Part shown: positions 1 to 5,403 of the stretch, one piece after another
Numbering within the stretch: the stretch's first letter is position 1
How the letters are laid out: every line of letters begins with the position of its first letter
Assembly (NCBI GenBank): GCA_013813345.1
Contig: JACCRW010000215.1
Location: 1-5,778 of the forward strand
DNA length: 5,778 nt
Direction: 5' to 3'
DNA from: Actinomycetota bacterium
GTDB taxonomy: Bacteria; Actinomycetota; Thermoleophilia; Gaiellales; Gaiellaceae
Notes under the pieces: generated by a model
Databases searched by the model: none
What the model was told of the DNA's origin: nothing
Seen by the model: the letters and a program-made list of their open reading frames with translations, nothing else
Made by a program: the position numbers and the translations under genes

Positions 1-510
1 GACGGCTGGCTGCTCACGGGGGACATCGCCGAGATCGACGACGACGGCTACGTCACGATCACCGACCGGAAGAAAGACATCATCGTCACCGCCGGCGGCA
101 AGAACGTCGCTCCGCAGAACCTCGAGAACGACCTGAAGGGCTCGAAGTATGTCTCGCAGGCGCTCGTCGTCGGAGATCGGAAGCCGTACGTCGCCGCGCT
201 CATCACGCTCGACGCCGAGGAGATCGGCAAGTGGGCTGCGGCGCAGGATCTCGCGGGCGGGCTGCCCGAGCTCTCACAGGAGCCGAGGGTGCAGGAGCTC
301 GTTCAGGGCGTCGTCGACGCCGTCAACGCCGACCGCTCGCGCTACGAGCAGGTTCGGCGGTTCTCGATCCTGCCGCGCGACTTCACGATGGAGGACGACG
401 AGCTGACGCCGACGCTCAAGTTGAAGCGGCGCGTCTGCAAGGAGCACTTCGCCCGCGAGCTCGAGGAGCTCTACGCCGGCGAGACGCTGAACCAGACCGC
501 CGGCGTCTGA
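1..510 (+). CDS. Long-chain fatty-acid--CoA ligase (AMP-forming), C-terminal part
   Basis: This is the last 169 residues of an ANL-superfamily adenylating enzyme; the 5' end lies outside the window. Such enzymes activate a fatty acid with ATP to an acyl-adenylate and then transfer it to CoA, in the cytosol or at the membrane. Visible motifs are LLTGDIAEID at residues 4-13 (conserved TGD), the hinge segment TDRKKDIIVTAGGKNVAPQN at 21-40, and TPTLKLKRR at 136-144, where K140 aligns with the catalytic lysine of the A10 motif. The GGKNVAPQNLE stretch and the long C-terminal insert (about 60-125) are typical of the bacterial long-chain FAA1/FadD15 type rather than short-chain acetyl-CoA synthetases. 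The gene ends with TGA at 508-510. It points towards the RAYT/alr region and is not part of the minus-strand operon. The exact chain-length preference cannot be judged from this fragment. Confidence 0.93.
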   Translation, partial: DGWLLTGDIAEIDDDGYVTITDRKKDIIVTAGGKNVAPQNLENDLKGSKYVSQALVVGDRKPYVAALITLDAEEIGKWAAAQDLAGGLPELSQEPRVQELVQGVVDAVNADRSRYEQVRRFSILPRDFTMEDDELTPTLKLKRRVCKEHFARELEELYAGETLNQTAGV

Positions 511-534
511 CGGATCCTTCGCGCGCCCGCCTCG

Positions 535-550
535 CAGGAGCGGCTTCCTG
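535..550 (+). terminator. Weak stem-loop after the acyl-CoA ligase gene
   Basis: CAGGA at 535-539 can pair with TCCTG at 546-550 around a 6-nt loop, 25 nt after the ligase stop codon. The stem is only 5 bp and no T-run follows, so it is a poor intrinsic terminator. It is recorded only because nothing better is seen before the REP doublet. Confidence 0.15.
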
Positions 551-586
551 TCTCGAACCAACGCGTCCCGAGCCGACGTGCCCCTG

Positions 587-623
587 CGAGCCGCGTCTAG
601 GGCCAGCCCCTGGACGCGGCTCG
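587..623 (+). repeat. REP-like palindrome, copy 1
   Basis: An almost perfect hairpin. CGAGCCGCGTC at 587-597 is the exact reverse complement of GACGCGGCTCG at 613-623. The inner part continues as a T-G wobble and then AGGG (599-602) against CCCT (608-611), giving about 16 paired positions around the 5-nt loop CCAGC (603-607). Its core, 590-612, occurs again inverted at 651-673. The size, GC content, imperfect centre and position just upstream of a RAYT gene match REP elements, which are the presumed DNA substrates of these HUH-type transposases. It could also act as a bidirectional terminator for the ligase gene. Confidence 0.8.
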
Positions 624-650
624 AGCGGCCGCGCCGCGATCAGACACGGC

Positions 651-673
651 TAGGGGCTGGCCCTGGACGCGGC
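651..673 (-). repeat. REP-like palindrome, copy 2 (inverted)
   Basis: The reverse complement of 651-673 matches 590-612 at 21 of 23 positions, including the unbroken 13-mer AGGGCCAGCCCCT. The inner hairpin AGGG-GCTGG-CCCT (652-664) is intact. The outer left arm is degraded: the CACGGC at 645-650 pairs only partly with GACGCGGC at 666-673, while a displaced GGCCGCG (627-633) is complementary to 668-674. Copies 1 and 2 therefore form an inverted REP doublet (BIME-like) with about 40 nt between the cores, ending 62 nt before the RAYT start codon. Confidence 0.75.
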
Positions 674-735
674 CACGGCAGACGCGTCGTTTGAGGCCAC
701 TGGTCGAGGGACGCACGGTCGCGTACGGTCGGCGC

Positions 736-1356
736 ATGGCACGACCGCTGCGCTCGACCTTCGGGTACGGCTTCTGGCACATCACCTCGCGCGGCGTCGA
801 CGGGCGCGCGATCTTCATGGACGACGACGACCGGCTGCTGTTCCTCGCGCTCCTCGTCCGCACGATCGAGCGGTTCGGCTGGCGCTGCCACGCCTACTGC
901 CTGATGGGCAACCACTTCCACCTGGTGATCGAGTGCGGTCAGCCTGCTCTCTCCGACGGGATGGAACGGCTGAACGGCCTCTACGCATCCTCCTTCAACC
1001 ACCGCTACGGACGGGCCGGGCACCTCTTCCAGCGCCGCTTCGAGTCGAAGGCGATCGCGGATGAGCGGTATCTGGCGACGGTCTGCGACTACGTCTGGGC
1101 GAACCCTGTTCGCGTCGGCCTCTGCGCGCACCGTCGCGACTGGCGGTGGGGCGGGCTCGGCGTCCCGCGCCGAAGACCCGTACGGAGCGGTCGACCTCGC
1201 GCTGCCGCGCCCAGCCGCGTCGTCCGGCGCGTCAGGCGACCACGATCCTGCGCGTCCGCTCCGAGGCGCGGTTCAGCCCGGTCACGAGCTCGTACGCGAT
1301 CGTTCCGGCAACGCGCGCGTGCGCCTCGGCCTCCACCCCGGGGCCGATCAGCGTGA
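736..1356 (+). CDS. REP-associated tyrosine transposase (RAYT, Y1_Tnp/HUH family), 3' end uncertain
   Basis: A 206-residue reading frame from ATG 736. Single-strand endonucleases of this family are thought to nick and mobilise REP palindromes through a 5'-phosphotyrosine intermediate. The N-terminal domain is clear: MARPLR start, FWHITSRG at 13-20, the metal-binding HUH motif GNHFHLVIE at 58-66 (H60, H62), AGHLFQRRFESKAI at 94-107, and the catalytic-tyrosine helix CDYVWANPVRVGL at 117-129 (Y119). After RRDWRWGG (133-140) the sequence becomes an Arg/Pro-rich tail with no family resemblance. The last 125 nt run antisense over the end of alr, whose stop is at 1232. The true C-terminus was therefore probably lost or frameshifted, for example in the G-rich run near 1146-1156, although the catalytic part is intact. 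No convincing Shine-Dalgarno sequence is seen. There are no IS-type terminal repeats, only the REP doublet upstream, as expected for domesticated RAYTs. Confidence 0.85.
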   Translation: MARPLRSTFGYGFWHITSRGVDGRAIFMDDDDRLLFLALLVRTIERFGWRCHAYCLMGNHFHLVIECGQPALSDGMERLNGLYASSFNHRYGRAGHLFQRRFESKAIADERYLATVCDYVWANPVRVGLCAHRRDWRWGGLGVPRRRPVRSGRPRAAAPSRVVRRVRRPRSCASAPRRGSARSRARTRSFRQRARAPRPPPRGRSA

Positions 1357-2245
1357 CCGGCGTCCCGATCGGCAGCTCCCGCCCGAGCTCGACCGCGAAC
1401 GCGTCCATCGAGATCGTGCCGACAACACGGCACGGCTCGCCGGCCACCAGCACCTCGGTCCCCGTCAGATCGCGGCGAAACCCGTCCGCGTAGCCCACCG
1501 GCACGATTCCGACCCAGGTCGGCCGCTCGGCGGTGAAGCGGCGGCCGTAGCCGGTCGACTCGCCCGGCTCGAGCGGCTTCACCTGCGCGAGCTCGGACTC
1601 CCACCGGAGCGCCGGCTGGAGCCCGTCGGCCGCTGCCGACTCGCCGAACGGCGAGATCCCGTAGAGCGCGATCCCACAGCGGGCCGCATCGAACGCGGCG
1701 GCTGGATACCGGAGCGCGCCGGCGCTGTTCGCGAGGTGCCGGGTCAACTCCGGATAGCCGACGGTCGCGTCCCGAAAGCGCTCGATCTGCGTCTCCGTAA
1801 ACGCCGGATCGCAGTCCGCGGAGGCGAAGTGGCTCATCAAGCCCACCACCTCGCGCGTCGGCCCCGGCAGCTCCGAGAGCCCCCACCGCCCCATCCCGGT
1901 GTCGAGCTTCAAGTGCACCCGGACGCCCTCCGGGATAGCCCCGTCCGCCACCACGAGCTCGAGCTCGGCGGTGCGCGCCGCGGCTATCTCCGCACTCAAT
2001 GCCGGCCCCATCACGATCACGCGAACCCGCCCAAGCACCTCGCGCAACGCGAGCCCCTCCGGCACCGTGGCGACGCAGAGCGCCGTCGCGCCGGCTTCGA
2101 GCGCCGCGCCACCGACATCCACGGCGCCGTGCCCATAGCCGTCCGCCTTGACGACGGCCCAGAGCTCGGCGCCTTGGAGTGCCCGCCGGAGCACGGCGGC
2201 GTTGCGACGGATCGCGCCGAGGTCGATCGTCAGCTCGGAACGCAC
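1232..2245 (-). CDS. alr: Alanine racemase (PLP-dependent)
   Basis: A 337-residue cytosolic enzyme that interconverts L- and D-alanine and so supplies D-Ala for peptidoglycan. Fold-type III TIM-barrel motifs are in order: AVVKADGYGHGA at 30-41 with the PLP lysine K33, HLKLDTGMGRWG at 111-122 (R120), MSHFASAD at 137-144, LANSAG at 171-176, RCGIALYGISPF at 189-200, the C-terminal-domain catalytic tyrosine Y233 in STGYGRRF, VPVGYADG at 248-255, and TISMDAF at 277-283. It is slightly short for the family (about 350-380 residues) but no essential block is missing. The GTG start at 2245 directly precedes the conserved N-terminal ELTIDLGAIRRN and lies 2 nt after the stop of the MBL gene. No clear ribosome binding site is seen, so translational coupling is likely. 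It is convergent with the RAYT frame. Confidence 0.96.
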   Translation of the reverse strand: MRSELTIDLGAIRRNAAVLRRALQGAELWAVVKADGYGHGAVDVGGAALEAGATALCVATVPEGLALREVLGRVRVIVMGPALSAEIAAARTAELELVVADGAIPEGVRVHLKLDTGMGRWGLSELPGPTREVVGLMSHFASADCDPAFTETQIERFRDATVGYPELTRHLANSAGALRYPAAAFDAARCGIALYGISPFGESAAADGLQPALRWESELAQVKPLEPGESTGYGRRFTAERPTWVGIVPVGYADGFRRDLTGTEVLVAGEPCRVVGTISMDAFAVELGRELPIGTPVTLIGPGVEAEAHARVAGTIAYELVTGLNRASERTRRIVVA

Positions 2246-2247
2246 GG

Positions 2248-3105
2248 CTAGACGGCCACGACCATCGTGTCGTGAGCGAACACGATCGCCCGCCCCACGA
2301 GCGCTGCCAACCGCGTCAGGTCGTCGTGGCCGAGACGGTCCACCTCTTCGATGTGGCTGAGCACGACGCTCTTCGCCTCGAGCGCGTCCACGATCGCGAG
2401 CGTCTGCTCGAACGTGGCCTCGAAGCGGAGCACGGGGTGATCGGCATGAATCCGCCGCTCGCCGGTGAACGGGTCGAGCTCGTTGAGCCCCATCGGCAGG
2501 ACGGCGAGATCGACCCCGCGCACCTCCGGCGGCGGCTCCCAGTCGTGCAGCTCGTCCATTGCGACGAGCAGCCGCTTGCCGTTACCGCTCAGCTCGAACG
2601 CGTAGACGTATTCCTCGTGCAGGCGGAAGGGACGGATCTCGACGTCGCCGAGCCGGACTGTCTCGCCGTCGCGGAGCTCGTGGACGCGGACGAAGCCGCG
2701 CTCCTCGAGATAGTCGAAGTGCCCGCGGATGCCACGCGATCCGGAGAAGTCGACTGCGACCTGCTCCGGTAGGTAGACGTCGGTCGTCCGGCGCGCCGCC
2801 GGATCCGGCGGCCAGACCCTGAAGTCGCGCCCGCCGACGGCTTCCCAGACGCGCCTGCCCATCGTGTGATCTGGATGCCAGTGCGAGTAGAAGCAGGCGG
2901 CGATCTCCGTGACGGTGGAGCGATCGAGCTGGAGCCGCGACTCCTCCGGGGTATCGAAGAGGACGTTCGGACCGTGGACGAAGAGGCTCGGCCCCATGCG
3001 CGAATAGGGCACGCCGCGCTCCCTCGCCTCGACGCAGACAGAGCAGTCGCAGCCGGGCCGTGGCGTCGCGGTCGCTCCGGCCGAGCCGAGGATCTCCACC
3101 TTCAC
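2248..3105 (-). CDS. PhnP-like MBL-fold metallo-hydrolase
   Basis: A 285-residue metallo-beta-lactamase-fold hydrolase. The metal-binding signature is SHWHPDH at 74-80 (H75, H77, D79, H80), with later candidate ligands D184 in VAMDEL and H251 in LSHIEEVD. The N-terminus begins directly with strand MKVEILGSAGA and carries a CDCSVC cluster (C19, C21, C24). This cysteine cluster near the start of the fold, together with the short insert YSRMGPSLFV, resembles the PhnP (phosphoribosyl cyclic phosphate phosphodiesterase) group, where cysteines hold a structural zinc. No phn genes are nearby, so the substrate is unknown. The GTG start at 3105 was chosen because GGAG lies 9 nt upstream and the fold starts there; a longer frame to 3261 would overlap the signal peptidase gene. 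It lies 35 nt after the signal peptidase stop and 2 nt before alr. Confidence 0.85.
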   Translation of the reverse strand: MKVEILGSAGATATPRPGCDCSVCVEARERGVPYSRMGPSLFVHGPNVLFDTPEESRLQLDRSTVTEIAACFYSHWHPDHTMGRRVWEAVGGRDFRVWPPDPAARRTTDVYLPEQVAVDFSGSRGIRGHFDYLEERGFVRVHELRDGETVRLGDVEIRPFRLHEEYVYAFELSGNGKRLLVAMDELHDWEPPPEVRGVDLAVLPMGLNELDPFTGERRIHADHPVLRFEATFEQTLAIVDALEAKSVVLSHIEEVDRLGHDDLTRLAALVGRAIVFAHDTMVVAV

Positions 3106-3140
3106 CCGGCCATTCTCCGGGATCGAGCGGCGCTCGGCGG

Positions 3141-3683
3141 TTAGCCGTCTCCCCGAGCCGGCGCCCTCGCTGAGCCGAGCGCGACGAGGAACGTCGTCAG
3201 CGCCGCGAGGAGCGCGATCCCCACCGGCTGCCGGAGCAGGACGAAGGCCCGCCCGACCCAAGGAACGTCGATCCGCATCCGGCCCACGACATCGCCGTCC
3301 CTCGGGCGCCAGGGATCCTGTCCGTCCCGATTGTCTCCTCGAAGGATGTAGCCCGAGTCGGCGTCCCCTCCGACGATCCGGTGGATGACCAGCGCCCCGG
3401 CACCCGGCTGCCCCGCCGGCACGTGGTAGACGACCACGTCGCCGACCGCGTAGGAACGCTGCTCGACGGCCAGCACGAGGTCTCCCGACTCGAGCGTCGG
3501 CTGCATGCTCGTACCCGACACGATCAGGTAGGAGGTCTGGCCGCCGAGGAAGCTCGGCCGCAGGAGCGCGAACCAGGCGACGACGAGGATCAGCATGAGC
3601 GTCATCGCGCCGGCACGGACGAGCCGTCGGGTGAATCCGCGACCGCCCGTCCTCTCGATCGTTGCTGTCGCGGTCGTGTCCAT
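3141..3683 (-). CDS. SipW-like signal peptidase I (ER-type, Ser/His)
   Basis: A 180-residue membrane protease of family S26 that removes signal peptides from exported proteins on the outer face of the membrane. It has an N-terminal membrane segment at about 24-42 and box B ending SGTSMQPTL at 56-64, with catalytic S59. GDLVLA (67-72) and GDVVVYHVP (81-89) follow. The general-base position is histidine (H101 in VIHRIV), as in SipW, archaeal and ER signal peptidases, rather than the lysine of LepB. LRGDNRDGQDPW at 114-125 supplies the conserved aspartate box. A second hydrophobic segment at about 147-170 is C-terminal. The ATG at 3683 lies 2 nt after the stop of the DNRLRE gene and has no separate Shine-Dalgarno, so it is probably coupled. 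The longer frame to 3803 reads back into that gene and lacks support. The position immediately after three signal-bearing genes suggests a dedicated peptidase for them. Confidence 0.92.
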   Translation of the reverse strand: MDTTATATIERTGGRGFTRRLVRAGAMTLMLILVVAWFALLRPSFLGGQTSYLIVSGTSMQPTLESGDLVLAVEQRSYAVGDVVVYHVPAGQPGAGALVIHRIVGGDADSGYILRGDNRDGQDPWRPRDGDVVGRMRIDVPWVGRAFVLLRQPVGIALLAALTTFLVALGSARAPARGDG

Positions 3684-3685
3684 CG

Positions 3686-4369
3686 TCAGGGGTAGTAGGT
3701 GATCGCGAGAATCGGTCGTTGAGCCGCTGTCCCGAACTCGGCCGACCGGAATTGGCCGGTGACGGCGGTCACAGAGTTCTCCGTCTGGTCGCTGATCCGC
3801 CAACCGTTGTTCGCCGTCCCGTCGACGAATGCCTGCACGTCCGCCGTCACAGTCCAGGCGAGAGTGACGTTCGCAGTCGTCCCGGTGGTGACGCTCGAGG
3901 TCGTCGAACCGGAGACCGCCGGCTGGTTCGTCCAGGTGATCCCCGTCTCCGCCCAGGACGCGCTCACGAGACGCGCCTCGTACGTCCTACTCGCGGTGGG
4001 GGCTGCGAACATGAAGAGCTTGAGGCTCGCCGTCATGATCAGCGAATCGGCCGGGATCGCGCACGAGCCGAGGTTGAGCTGGACGAACGTCCGTCTGTTC
4101 CCAAACAAGGACGTGCCGATGTCGAGATTCGTCGCCGCGCCGAAGTTCGAGATCAGATTCGTCCCGTCGACGTAGCTATCGGCGTCTGCCGCGCTCAGCG
4201 TGCAGGTCGTTGGAGCGACGCTCGTCGTGCCGGTGCTCGTCGTTAACGTCGTCGAGGAGACTCCAAACGTGGCGGCGAAAGCGACGCCCGTGGCGAGCAG
4301 CAGCACCAGGCTTGCGAGTCCGAGCATGAGGCGAAAAGCAGGGGGGCGGCTGCGAGCGGCCGAGTCCAC
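3686..4369 (-). CDS. Secreted DNRLRE (CBM96-like) domain protein
   Basis: A 227-residue exported protein. The N-terminus has a basic n-region (R6, R8, R13), a hydrophobic core at about 14-30, and an Ala-rich cleavage region VAFAATFGVSS at 29-39. A Thr/Ser-rich linker (40-58) follows. Residues 60-225 look like one DNRLRE domain: ADSYVDG, NFGAATNLDIG, RRTFVQLNLGSC, a LKLFMF strand, the family hallmark SASWAETGITWTNQP (136-150), VTADVQAFVDGTANNGWRI (173-191), and FRSAEFGTAAQRPILAITY at the end. Such beta-sandwich domains occur in cell-surface and carbohydrate-binding proteins; a carbohydrate ligand here is inference. The GTG start at 4369 immediately follows the TAG of the upstream gene (0-nt gap) and keeps the basic n-region; the next ATG (4327) would remove it. 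C56 and C103 could form a disulfide. No sortase motif, C-terminal membrane anchor or catalytic domain is seen. Confidence 0.82.
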   Translation of the reverse strand: MDSAARSRPPAFRLMLGLASLVLLLATGVAFAATFGVSSTTLTTSTGTTSVAPTTCTLSAADADSYVDGTNLISNFGAATNLDIGTSLFGNRRTFVQLNLGSCAIPADSLIMTASLKLFMFAAPTASRTYEARLVSASWAETGITWTNQPAVSGSTTSSVTTGTTANVTLAWTVTADVQAFVDGTANNGWRISDQTENSVTAVTGQFRSAEFGTAAQRPILAITYYP

Positions 4370-4768
4370 CTACGGCCCCGTGATCGAGACGTGGTAGCCC
4401 GCGACCTGGCTTGCACCCGGTTGGGGGCTCGTCGTGAGCGCCAGCGAGTTGTCGGCGGTGTCGCCGTCCGCCGGGACCGGCTGCGGGCCGGCCGTCGCGA
4501 TGCTGTCTCCCGCCGCGTTCGTCAGCGTGACGGCGAGGGTCCCGCCTTCGCATGCGGGATCGGCGATCGCGCTCACCGCGACGGTGGTCACGTTCCCGCG
4601 CGAGGTCGTGTAGCCGACCGTGAAGCCGTCCGTCTCGCAGGCGACGACGGTGATGTTGCCTCCGCCGAGCTTCGGCGCCGAGATCCCGACAGACGCTGCG
4701 AGCACCACGGATGCCGTTGCGGTCGTCGCAACTGCCACCGCGCCCAACAGGATCACCGTTTTCGTCAT
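4370..4768 (-). CDS. Small secreted protein, second of a paralogous pair
   Basis: A 132-residue protein of no function I can name. Residues 1-25 form a signal sequence with one lysine (K3), a long Ala/Val core and a cleavage region VVLAASVG. The mature part, about 105 residues, is acidic, rich in Thr, Ala and Gly, and has just two cysteines (C44 in VVACETDGFTVGY and C73 in DPACEGGTLAVTLTNAAG). The same two-cysteine framework recurs in the next gene to the right (4839-5234), so the two are paralogues, and an extracellular disulfide-bonded beta-domain is likely. The ATG at 4768 has a strong GGAGG 4 nt upstream. A longer frame to 4813 would begin inside the intercistronic hairpin and lacks a ribosome site. 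The stop TAG abuts the GTG of the DNRLRE gene. A secreted substrate of the adjacent SipW-like peptidase is inferred. Confidence 0.82.
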   Translation of the reverse strand: MTKTVILLGAVAVATTATASVVLAASVGISAPKLGGGNITVVACETDGFTVGYTTSRGNVTTVAVSAIADPACEGGTLAVTLTNAAGDSIATAGPQPVPADGDTADNSLALTTSPQPGASQVAGYHVSITGP

Positions 4769-4797
4769 GCCGCCTCCAGGGCGGATTAGGCGCCGGA

Positions 4798-4823
4798 CGG
4801 AGGCCTCCTGCACGGAGGCCCCG
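4798..4823 (-). other. Intercistronic stem-loop between the two paralogues
   Basis: GGCCTCC (4802-4808) pairs with GGAGGCC (4814-4820) around the 5-nt loop TGCAC. The stem can extend by CGG (4798-4800) against CCG (4821-4823) if A4801 bulges. It lies in the 70-nt gap between the stop at 4839 and the start at 4768 and is not followed by a T-run. It may stabilise the upstream mRNA or lower read-through into downstream genes rather than terminate completely. Confidence 0.45.
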
Positions 4824-4838
4824 CCGCCCGGCTGCCGG

Positions 4839-5234
4839 TTACGAGCTGATCAGGACGTGCACGCCTTCGGTGAGCTTGGCCGAGGGGGCCGTCGTCAGCG
4901 AAACGGCATGCGAGGTCGCGACGCTGGACGGGATCGCCAGAGTGCCCGATCCAATCTGGACGCCGGTCGAGTCGGTGAGGCTGACGCCGAGCGTCTGCCC
5001 GTCGCAGGCGTCGTTGACGCCCGCAACGGTGACCGACGTCACCTCGTAGCGCTTGTCGGTCGTATCCCACGCGGTCGCGTAGGCCGTCGTGACTCCGTCC
5101 GTGTCGCACGAGGCGACCGCCGTGTTGTCGGCGCCTACCTTGTTGCTCGTGATCCCACCAAGGCTCGCCGCCATGGCGAAGACGCCGGCGAACACCGTCA
5201 AGCCGGCGCCAAAGGCAATCAGGGTTCTCTTCAT
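4839..5234 (-). CDS. Small secreted protein, first of a paralogous pair
   Basis: A 131-residue exported protein of unknown function. It has a basic start (MKRT), a hydrophobic core at about 5-21 and a cleavage region FAMAASLGG. Mature landmarks are NKVGADNTAVASCDTDGVT at 31-49 (C43) and VNDACDGQTLGVSLTDSTG at 73-91 (C77), followed by SHAVSLTTAP and VHVLISS at the C-terminus. These blocks line up with the 132-residue neighbour (CETDG/CDTDG, PACEGGTLAVTLT/DACDGQTLGVSLT, ALTTSP/SLTTAP, GYHVSI/GVHVLI), so they arose by duplication. I recall similar sequences near SipW-type peptidases in other actinobacteria, but this is memory and not a search result. The ATG at 5234 has AAGGAG 11 nt upstream, a usable but long spacing. 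Upstream extension to 5642 would run antisense-free through the leader and over nnrD and is not credible. It ends with TAA and is the first gene after the 169-nt leader. Confidence 0.82.
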   Translation of the reverse strand: MKRTLIAFGAGLTVFAGVFAMAASLGGITSNKVGADNTAVASCDTDGVTTAYATAWDTTDKRYEVTSVTVAGVNDACDGQTLGVSLTDSTGVQIGSGTLAIPSSVATSHAVSLTTAPSAKLTEGVHVLISS

Positions 5235-5403
5235 CGGAAATCTGGCTCCTTGTGCTCGGGTCCGGTCCGCGAGGTTGTCGCGCATCCGCAGGGTGGTGGG
5301 TACGTTCGAGATCGGTTGCGTCGGGCGCCGCGCCGCCCCCCGAAAAGGGGATCCAGGACAACCCCGTTTCGAGAAGGCACGGCGGCCGTTCCCGGGGATA
5401 AGC
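5235..5403 (-). promoter_or_regulatory. Leader/promoter region of the secretion cassette
   Basis: This 169-nt gap between nnrD and the first small secreted protein is the longest non-coding stretch on the minus strand, so a promoter for the cassette is expected here. No -35/-10 pair of sigma-70 or ECF type stands out convincingly. The clearest structures are the dyad at 5341-5371 and an adjoining GC-rich stretch (5324-5341). A ribosome site AAGGAG lies at 5246-5251. Confidence 0.45.
5341..5371 (-). promoter_or_regulatory. Dyad (putative operator or leader hairpin)
   Basis: CGAAAAGGGG at 5341-5350 and CCCCGTTTCG at 5362-5371 are inverted repeats matching at 9 of 10 positions, with an 11-nt spacer. 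The CCCC complementary to GGGG 5347-5350 occurs again at 5338-5341 around a GAAAA loop, so in the minus-strand transcript two mutually exclusive hairpins are possible. The dyad begins 33 nt after the nnrD stop codon. There is no T-run after it, so a simple terminator is less likely than an operator or a regulatory leader. Confidence 0.45.

Noticed and set aside
561..688. ACGCGTC on both sides of the REP doublet (561-567 and, inverted, around 681-687) as possible insertion target repeats
   Set aside because: The shared core ACGCGT is self-palindromic and common in such GC-rich DNA, so orientation and significance cannot be claimed.
1061..2251. A 396-codon open frame on the + strand across alr
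   Set aside because: It is antisense to a clearly identified alanine racemase, its product is Arg/Pro/His-rich with no family motif, and long shadow frames are expected at this GC content.
3124..3136. Small hairpin (CGAGC-GGC-GCTCG) between the signal peptidase and MBL genes
   Set aside because: A 5-bp stem with a 3-nt loop is expected by chance at this GC content, and there is no T-run; the genes on both sides look co-transcribed.
3106..3261. Longer N-terminus for the MBL-fold protein starting at 3261
   Set aside because: It overlaps the signal peptidase coding end. The fold starts at GTG 3105, where a GGAG ribosome site is present.
3684..3803. Longer N-terminus for the signal peptidase starting at 3803
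   Set aside because: The extra 40 residues lie inside the DNRLRE gene in another frame and are not hydrophobic or family-like. The ATG at 3683 directly precedes the usual short cytoplasmic segment and membrane helix.
5235..5403. Cyclic-di-GMP or other known riboswitch in the cassette leader
   Set aside because: The conserved core sequences of the GEMM-type aptamer are not seen; only simple hairpins can be supported.
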